NCBI RefSeq assembly: GCF_950295315.1
Contig: NC_080164.1
Coordinates: forward strand, 63,337,615-63,401,614
DNA: 64,000 nt
Source: Erinaceus europaeus
Lineage: Eukaryota > Chordata > Mammalia > Eulipotyphla > Erinaceidae
Direction: 5' to 3'
The position numbers and the translations under genes were made by a program. The notes below the pieces were generated by a model. It worked only from the letters and a program-made list of their open reading frames with translations, was not told where the DNA came from and ran no database searches. This document shows, one piece after another, positions 33,100-64,000 of the stretch (positions are counted from its first letter, which is position 1; every line of letters begins with the position of its first letter).

Positions 33100-33725
33100 A
33101 AGTTTTTTGTTTTAAGCGTAACAGCACAATTCTGGCTTGTGTTAGGGATTGAACCTGGGATCCCAGAGACTAAAGCATGTTTTTTTTTTTTTTTTTTTTG
33201 TGGGAGACAGCATTTATTAGCGAGCTATAAATTAGGGGCTGGAGAGGGGGTGGGAGGAGGAGCCCGTGTCATGTTTTGGGTTTTTTCTCTGTCCTGGGCC
33301 TGGATCCTCAGCTCCTCTTCCAGGCGCTCCTTTGCCTGGACCACCTTTGACTGCATGTAGGAGGAGCTGCTGCCCACTGACTTGCTGTTTCCCTTGAACA
33401 TGTGCTCATAGTTCTTTTGGATCTTGGGGCTCAGCTTGGAGACATTGAGAATCTGCTGGGCTTTCTGGAGGCTGAAGGTAGTAAGGCTGGAGGCGGCTTG
33501 CAGACTGGTGTCTGGCGCAGCCTTGGGTATCAGCTGCTGCTTGGCTGGCTGCAAACTCCTCCAGCAGAGTGTACGTGAAGGCTGTACACACCACCTGCAT
33601 CACCATCACGGTGACCTGGGCCAGGTATCTGACCATGGTGGCCACTCAGACTCTGGGACACGGGGCCGACTTCCCAGCCCCGACTCATAGAACTGCATTA
33701 ACTATTATGCTATCTTCCCCTGCCC
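33100..33725 (-). repeat. C SINE split by the PAM16 retrocopy
   Basis: The reverse C copy reads ATTGAACCTGGGATCCC to 33179 and resumes with ATTATGCTATCTTCCCC at about 33703. Confidence 0.7.
33181..33690 (-). pseudogene. PAM16P: PAM16 (MAGMAS) processed pseudogene
   Basis: Minus-strand intronless copy of PAM16, the J-like regulator of mitochondrial import at TIM23. It starts ATG-GTC-AGA-TAC (M-V-R-Y-L-A-Q, human M-A-K-Y-L-A-Q) in a GCCACCATGG context near 33636. Recognisable pieces are [38 protein letters not shown] and D-R-E-K. A frameshift near 33505 separates the N- and C-terminal halves, and the His-Pro-Asp-like and downstream regions are altered. AATAAA (minus strand) followed by a 19-nt A tail at 33181-33199 marks retroposition. 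It interrupts a C SINE. It cannot encode the full protein. Confidence 0.9.
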
Positions 33726-33779
33726 CATACTTGTTTCTTATACTCTGTATTTGTGTTCTCCTAACTTACTCCATTTCTA

Positions 33780-34215
33780 ATTTTATTTGAGCCAGTATAT
33801 ATCACTGAAGGCTTGTTGATTTTGCTTATTATTTTTTTTTAAAGAACCAACTTCTGGTTTTGATCTTTCATATCCCTTGTGGTCTTCATTTATTTCTGCT
33901 GTCAATTTAAACTTTTCGGGGGTCGGGTGGTAGCGCAGTGGGTTAGGTGCACATGGCACAAAGCACTAGGACCGGCGTAAAGATCCTCCTTTGAGCCCCC
34001 GGCTCCCCACCTGCAGGGGAGTTGCTTCACAGGTTTGGTGAAGCAGGTCTGCAGGTGTCTACCTTTCCCCGTCTTTCTCTCTCCATCTCTCTGTCCTATC
34101 CAATAATGAGCGACATCAACAATAATAACCACAACAAGTCTACAACAAGGGCAACAAAAGGGGGAAAAATGTCCTCCAGGAGCAGTGGATTTATGGTGCA
34201 GGCACTGAGCTCATG
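33780..34215. repeat. L1 ORF2 scrap and A+ext SINE
   Basis: 33785-33900 in reverse matches the L1 ORF2 region around 28740-28840 (AAAGAACCAACTTCTGG). A plus-strand A copy with a truncated ext module follows at 33918-34215. Confidence 0.75.
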
Positions 34216-34289
34216 TGTATTACTTCCTACTGACTTTGGGCTTCATTCTTACTAGTAATTTAACAGTAGTTTATAGAACTGTAAGATTT

Positions 34290-34610
34290 CTATGGTCCAG
34301 TGGTTGGAGCATTAGGCCTTTAAGAATGTGGTCCTGAGTCTGTTTCTGGCGTGGTATAAAAATTGATGCTGTAGGGGCTGGGAGGTGGTGCACCTGGTTG
34401 AGCACATGTTACAGTGTTCAAGGACTTGGGTTTGAGCCCTGGTTCCCACCTGCAGGGGAGAAAGCTTTGCGAGTGTTGAAGCAGTGCTGCAGGTGTGTCT
34501 CTCTCTCTCCCTCCCTATCTCCCCATCCCTCTCACTTTCTGGCTGTCTCTATCCAATAAAGATAATTTAAAAAAAATTGATGCTCTGGTTCTCTCATGGT
34601 AATAAATACA
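34290..34610 (+). repeat. B SINE nested in a D SINE
   Basis: A D copy (about 34298-34373 and 34574-34606) is split by a plus-strand B copy, with AAATTGATGCT on both sides. Confidence 0.8.
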
Positions 34611-34639
34611 TAAAGACTAAAACCTCCGTGGTAGTTTCA

Positions 34640-35130
34640 TAGCCATATACTTGTGTGCAGCTCACTGTACCCATCAAGGCTCCTGTGCCCTCTTATAGTT
34701 TGTGGCAGTTTGGATAGCTTTTTGTGGCTTCATTCCTTTATCTATATTCTATATTTTATGTATGTTTTATGTTTTACTTTGCTTTTTTCACATAGCATAA
34801 TCACTTCGAGTCCCATTTGTTCTGTTTCAAGTGACATAATCACGTTTTTAATTGGCATCGTAGTCCACTAAGTTCCTAAGTTCTCTGTCCAGTCATCTGC
34901 CAGTGGGCTTATAGGCTAATTGCATTATTTTTGGCTATTGTGAATAGTGCAGCTGTTAACATTGGGCTGCATAGATCCTTTCAAACCAGTGCTATTCACA
35001 TCCTTGGAATATATTTCTACATCTCCATATCTATAGTTTCCTATAGGAGCTGTACCAGTTTTTAATTCCCAATGATCAAGTACTGTGTCCCCATTTCTTC
35101 ACATCCCTGGCAACACTTAGTTTCCAGTCT
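34640..35130 (-). mobile_element. Old L1 3' fragment
   Basis: Reverse L1 ORF2-end/3' UTR type sequence (GCATCGTAGTCCACTAAG, CTATTGTGAATAGTGCAGC, CAACACTTAGTTTCCAGTC). It is far more diverged than the L1 at 26 kb. Confidence 0.75.
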
Positions 35131-35187
35131 TTTGAATTAAAAAAAAAAATTTGAGACAGATTGAGAAGGTGGGAGGTAGAAAAGTGG

Positions 35188-35418
35188 GGGTAGATAGCAT
35201 AATGATTATGCAGACTGTAGTGTGAGGCTCTAGCGTCCCAGGTTTAATTCCCTGCTCCACCATAAGTCAGAACTAAGGAGTGCTCTGGTTAAAGGGAAAA
35301 AAAAAAAAAAGACAACTGTATCACTTGTGAAACTTTCTCACTACAGGTGGGGACCAGGGGCTTGAACCTGCATCCTTGTGTGCTGTGTCCTTTACCAGGT
35401 GTGCCATCTCCTGGCATG
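35188..35418. repeat. C SINE and B SINE piece
   Basis: Plus-strand C 35188-35300 with poly-A, then a 5'-lacking reverse B 35312-35418. Confidence 0.7.
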
Positions 35419-35499
35419 TCCTTTTGGAGCAGGTATAGACACCTGCACTCTACCAAGCCCCTCTCCCAATGTTATGTTAGTCATACAGGTGTGAAGTAT

Positions 35500-36040
35500 C
35501 TTGTTTTATTTTTCCTTCCTCATAACATTTTTATTGGTTTGAACAACAGTATGGTTTGTACAGTTTTCAATGCATGAACTCAGGCCTAGTCGTCGTGACA
35601 CACTCCAGTGACTTCCCAGCTCACATCTTGGAGGTCAGTTTTCCTTACCTGGCATCAAGTGGCAGCATCTGCAGATGCTGGTGAGCTGTTACATTGTCTA
35701 GGTCCATAGGTTCACAATTAGTATCATGTATATGACACACTCCACCTGCACCTTTCACAGGACGTTGACAAAGTTGGAAAACTGGAATTACCAAGACCAC
35801 TGATGTTACATCAAGTGCAGGGATGGAATTCTTTAGGAAACAACCTACCCAAAACAACACGGGACTAGAAGTGATCCTGAATGTTCCAGACAGACAGACG
35901 TGTGTCTTTGACTCCACATGGCCAATTAGTAAATATTTGCACCATCTATGGACTATTAGGCGGCTGCATATACAATCAGAGCCTCCCAGATACAATACCC
36001 CACTATTTTCTAGTTATACCCAAAAATAAACAGCCAGCAA
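35500..36040. other. Unclassified 540-bp block
   Basis: No SINE motif. A 116-codon frame on the minus strand (35995-35645) has no recognised domain. Possibly an old repeat; I cannot assign it. Confidence 0.3.
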
Positions 36041-36122
36041 TGATTTCACCTCTTAAAAAAAAAAAGCATTTACACTTTAAAAATGGGATGAGATGGGATT
36101 CCCTCCTTAAAAATGTTTCTAA

Positions 36123-36590
36123 AGGGAGTCGGATGGTAGCACAGCGGGTTAAGTGCATGTGGCGTGAAGGGCAAGGACCAGCACAAGGATCCCGGATCCC
36201 CACCTGCAGGGAAGTGACTTCATGAGGGGTGAAGCAGGTCTGCAGGTATCTTTCTCTCCACCTCTGTCTTAACCATCTCTCTCTGTCCAGTCCAAGAACG
36301 ACAACAGTAACTACAATAAAACAAGGGCAACAAAAGGGAATAAATATTTGGAAAAAAATGTTTCTAGAGCTACTAAAAAACTTGCTTTTATAAAATAGTT
36401 GATAAAAATGTTGCTCTGGAGGCCAGGTGGTGGTGCACCTGGTGCACAAGGACCTGTGTTCAAGCCCCTGGTCCCCACCTGCAGGGGGAAAGCTTCACAA
36501 GTGGTGGGCAGGGTTGCAGGTGTCTCTCCATCTCTTATCTCCCCCTTCCCTCAATTTCTCTGTCTCTACCCAATAATAAAGATTAAAAAA
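36123..36590 (+). repeat. A SINE and B SINE
   Basis: A 36123-36352 and B 36418-36590, both plus strand, immediately beside the HMGN1 retrocopy. Confidence 0.8.
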
Positions 36591-36599
36591 AATTCCTCT

Positions 36600-37035
36600 G
36601 GAATGTACAAGAAGGGAAATGGGGATCCCTGGTGAAACTAGGTCCCTGTGCTCAGTCAGCCTTGGCCTCTTTCTCCTGACTGGCCTCTTTCTCCAGACTG
36701 GACTCTCCTGGCTTTTGGCCTTTATGTTCTCCAAAGGGACGTCCTCCTGTGCCTCCTGGTTGGCCACTTCCCCCGCCTTCCCCTTGGCTCCCTGCTTCCC
36801 TTTTGCTGGCACCTTCCTGTCCAAAGCTTTGTTCTTAGGCTTCGTTTCTACCTTGGCGGGCGGCATGGGTTTCACTTGGGCACCTTCTTGGCAGACCCCC
36901 TCGGCAGAGCTCACCTTCCTCTTGGGCATCGTGGCGACCGGGATTGCGGGTGGGTGGCACGCTGAGAGCTTCCACTGAGCTGCACTGTCTGGCTATAGCC
37001 GCCACTAGAGAAGCTGCAACCCGCGGCCTCTCACT
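36600..37035 (-). pseudogene. HMGN1P: HMGN1 processed pseudogene
   Basis: Minus-strand intronless copy beginning MPKRKVSSAEG at 36929 with GC-rich former 5' UTR up to about 37035. It matches HMGN1 through PPAKVETKPKNKA, KGKQGAKGK and EVANQEAQEDVPLEN, then E-S-P, after which the frame is lost (S-D-E-A-G-E-K replaced by an Arg-rich frame). The nucleosome-binding core R-R-S-A-R-L-S is missing, replaced by a short unrelated stretch. A poly(A) tail is not clear. HMGN1 is well known for many processed copies. Confidence 0.88.
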
Positions 37036-37149
37036 GTAGTTTTAGTATGTATTTCTCTAACGAATCATGTGGACCACTTTCTTCCCCCGTCTGTGTGCCA
37101 TTAAACCCAAAAAACCCAAAGCAAAAACAAAATTTAAATGGGAAATACA

Positions 37150-38025
37150 AAGACCAGAGCACTGCTCAGCTGTTTGTAACAATGCTGAGGACTGAGCCTG
37201 GGACCTGAGAGCCTCAATCTTTTTGTATTATGCATTGTCCCCAGCCCTGTCCTCTAACATCTGAGAGTTTTACAAGACAAACAAGAACACCATTCTAGAA
37301 CATACATGCCAGGGATTGAACTGCACACCTCAGGCTTTCAAGCCCAGTATTTTCCCATGAGGTACTTGTCCCAGCTATTGCACTATTCATTGTGTTTTAT
37401 AGTTTCAGGGCTAATTTCCAAGCATTTAATTCATTTTTATTTAATAGCCACTAGCATGGAAAAGCCCCTTTAGGAGGTTACTGTTTTCACTAGCTAGTGA
37501 AAGAAAAGCAGGAATAAATCCCCAAGACTTAAATATTTTTCCCTTATAAAGTTCAAAGCAGCAGTTTGCTAGGAAGAATTCGTATTATCTTTGACACATC
37601 CACATTGAGGGCCGATTTAAAGTTCCTGTGAGCTGTCTCCTAATTATTTCTCCTTATCAATTTCACTGCTACAAAGAACTTGTGTCTGACATGCATGGGT
37701 TATTATATAAGAACTGTACTGAGTGAATCCTGGACTAAAAAGTCAGTTATTTGTAGCTGCTAATAAGTTCAGGGAGAGGGGAGTCGGGTGGTAGCACAGC
37801 AGGTTAAATGCACGTGGTGCAGTAAGGATCTCAGTTCAAGACTCCAGCTCCCCACCTGCAGGGGAGTCGCTTCACAGGCAGTGAGGCAGGTCTGCAGGTG
37901 TCTATCTTTCCCCGTCTTCTTCTCTATTTCTGTCCTAACAACAAAGACATCAATAACAATAATTACAACAATAAACAAAAGGGGAAAAAGGAAAATACAA
38001 CAAAAATTTTAAAAAAAATTCAGGG
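37150..38025. repeat. C, D and A SINEs with unique sequence between
   Basis: Reverse C 37150-37246, reverse D-like 37262-37376, unique 37380-37780, plus-strand A 37785-38025. Confidence 0.65.
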
Positions 38026-39423
38026 AGAAAAGGGCTGCAGGCTCTTGGTTTTAACATGTACTCGCAAACCTGTCCTTTATTTGCATTGCTATCAAAAGGG
38101 CTGGTGAGACAACATTTGGATGTTTAAGTAGTAGACTGTCAGATTTTGTGTCCCTTAATTAGGTATCTTAAAACTGACAATTCTATGATAGGAGAAAACA
38201 CCAGTATTTCTGAAGCTACATGAAAGGGTTCTGACCTAGAGAGGATTATAAATGGAAGTGGAAACAGACATTATAAAACCCTGGCAGGGCAAGAATGACC
38301 ACAATTTTCATAAATGCCCATTTCTTCCCAATACTATTTGAAAGACAAAAATCCTAGACAAGTTGGTCTGAAGCAATTATGTAAAACCATGTCAGGAAGA
38401 CATTTCAATCCTTGGACCATTTTTAATATAGCACAACTATAATGTGACCATACAGACTTTTAGGAAAGAAATGGAGAGACTGGTAAACAGAATATTCAAA
38501 TGCCAGAAACATGTACATCAATTACAATTTTTAAAAATGTACTTATTCCCTTTTGTTGCCCTTGTTTTATTGTAGTCGTTGTTGATGTCATCATTGTTGG
38601 ATAGGACAGAGAGAAATTGAGAGAGGAGGGGAAGACAGAGGGGGAAAGCAAGATAGACACCGGCAGACCTGCTTCATCATTTATGAAGCAACTCCCCTGC
38701 AGGCGGGGAGCTGGGGGCTTGAACTAGGATCCTTCCGCTGGACCTTGTGCTTCTTCACACCACGTGCGCTTAACATGCTGCTACCACCTGACTCCCCAAG
38801 TTACAGTATTTTATGTACAGCCCAAAAGGCCCATTAAAAAATATTTTTTTTAATTTTTATTTATTGGATAGAGACAGCTGGAAATCAAGAGGGGAGGGAT
38901 GATAAGACCCATAGCACTGCTTTACCACTCGCAAAGCTTTCCCCCTGCAGGTGGGGGACCGGAGGCTCAAACCTGAGTCCTTGTGCATTGTAGTGTGCGC
39001 TGAACTTGATGCGCCAACATCCAGTCCAAAGGCCCATTATTTCTCTTTACAAATTTCACCATGTAGCCAACAGCAAATGAAATGCAATTGTACAAACGCC
39101 TTTTTAAGTTACCACTTACTAAGACCCAGACTTAGCCAACAGAGAGCTCCACAACATAAGGGCACACAGTGCTGACGATGACATGATGCAGACAGTTTAT
39201 GCTGAAATGAGCTCACAATGTGCGCCTAAACAAATGAAAATAATAGTGCTGCTTCTCTGGTTTGTCCTGAACGGATGGATGGCTTAATATCAAATCAGGA
39301 AGTACAGTTCAACTGTAATTCAAGGTTCATCAAGCCTGTATTCTCTTGTTCACACCACGGTTAAAACATGGTTACATCTCAGTTCCAAAGTCTGATTATA
39401 GAGCACTGCTAATGTGTCCACAT
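37990..39423 (-). other. PTCD3: Probable PTCD3 3' UTR with two SINE insertions
   Basis: Unique AT-rich sequence at 39028-39423 and 38030-38525 continues from the PTCD3 stop. It is interrupted by an A SINE (38530-38796, antisense to plus, so sense to PTCD3) and a B SINE (38843-39027). Minus-strand candidate poly(A) signals are ATTAAA at 38422-38427 and AATAAA at 38076-38081. The true 3' end cannot be fixed from sequence alone. Confidence 0.4.
38530..39027 (-). repeat. A and B SINEs inside the probable PTCD3 3' UTR
   Basis: A copy 38530-38796 and B copy 38843-39027, both in the sense of PTCD3 transcription. Confidence 0.8.
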
Positions 39424-63359
<23,936 letters not shown>

Positions 63360-63659
63360 CTAGGAAAACAAAATGGCGAGTTAGTTCAAACAGGTCAAGA
63401 CACAAATGGTAAGGGTACAACATCATCAACAGAGAAAACAAAACTTTACAAGCATTACACATTGTTTACTATATTATTATTTTTTAAAATCCTCAGCCTT
63501 TTATAGGGGATAGAACAACAAAAAAGAAAAAAATCTCTAGTAACTTTAATATGCGAGTTAGCTATCTCCTAGACTCAGAATTTAAAAGCACACAAATGTT
63601 CATTTCAAATCTCAAGAATTCCAGTTCCGACTTAATTTCTTAACCTTTTTAGAAATATT

Positions 63660-63957
63660 TTTAAATTTTACTTATTATTGGATAAAGACAGAATGTAACT
63701 GAGAGGGAGGAGGGAGATAGAGAGGAAGAGACAGAGAAACACAGATCTACTTCACCACCTGTGAAGCTTTCTCCCTGCCTGTGAGAACTTCAACCCAGTC
63801 CTTGCCCGCTATATTCTGTGTGATTAATCAGGTGCACCACCACCTGGCCCCCAGTATCAGACTTTTAAAAAATCCCTTTTTAAAGTTTTCAATATATTTT
63901 CCCTTTTGTTGCCCCTTGCACCAAATATGCTTAACCCACTGTGCTACCGCCCGACTC
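63660..63957 (-). repeat. B SINE and internally deleted A SINE
   Basis: Reverse B 63660-63853. The element at 63890-63957 keeps only the two ends of A (CCCTTTTGTTGCCC joined to TTGCACCAAATATGC). Confidence 0.8.
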
Positions 63958-64000
63958 CTCCCCCCATTAACTTCTCCATCTTAAGAACCTGCACATCTAT

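Noticed and set aside
33406..33645. Functional PAM16 gene
   Set aside because: Intronless, frameshifted and poly(A)-tailed, so a retrocopy.
35645..35995. 116-codon frame on the minus strand
   Set aside because: No recognisable domain, no splice or promoter context, and located in probable old repeat sequence.

Overview
The window is nuclear DNA of a placental mammal and most resembles a hedgehog (Erinaceidae). It shows interrupted genes with GT/AG introns, L1 retrotransposons, and a very dense set of tRNA-derived SINEs whose consensus I associate with hedgehogs. The species call is inference. There is no bacterial, phage or plasmid character. In the notes below SINE 'A' is the long GGGTTAAGCGC element with a CAACAATAA-rich tail. 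'B' is the ACCTGGTTGAGC element ending in CCAATAAATAAA. 'C' is the short ATGGTTATGCAAAGAGACTC element. 'D' is the GTGGATAAAGCATTGGACTC element. 'E' is a minor AGATAGCTCACTTGGAT type. 'ext' is a 3' module (GAGCAGTGGATT...CCTGGAGGCA) that follows some A copies. These letters are mine.

Layout: (1) 1-23.4 kb, plus strand: the 3' two thirds of IMMT (MIC60/mitofilin), eight coding exons including a 15-nt microexon, ending at a TAA stop (23091-23093) with AATAAA at 23396. (2) 23.4 to about 38 kb: the interval between two convergent genes. It holds a 4.5-kb young L1 fused to a piece of a second L1, a PAM16 processed pseudogene and an HMGN1 processed pseudogene. (3) About 38-63.4 kb, minus strand: the last 18 coding exons of PTCD3 (mS39, mitoribosomal small-subunit PPR protein). 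One intron carries a C/D-box snoRNA that I identify as SNORD94. Another carries an L1 with an intact 5' end but no 3' end.

All exon phases were checked by hand. The eight IMMT exons total 1485 nt (494 codons plus stop) and the eighteen PTCD3 exons total 1668 nt (555 codons plus stop), with no frame break, so both genes look functional. The 5' ends and promoters of both genes lie outside the window. The tail-to-tail IMMT/PTCD3 arrangement matches what I know of human 2p11.2.

Both host genes serve mitochondria: MIC60 organises cristae junctions, and mS39 helps the mitoribosome with mRNA. SNORD94 is processed from the PTCD3 intron and acts in the nucleus on U6 snRNA. The remaining sequence is mostly layered SINE insertions, several nested with visible target-site duplications.
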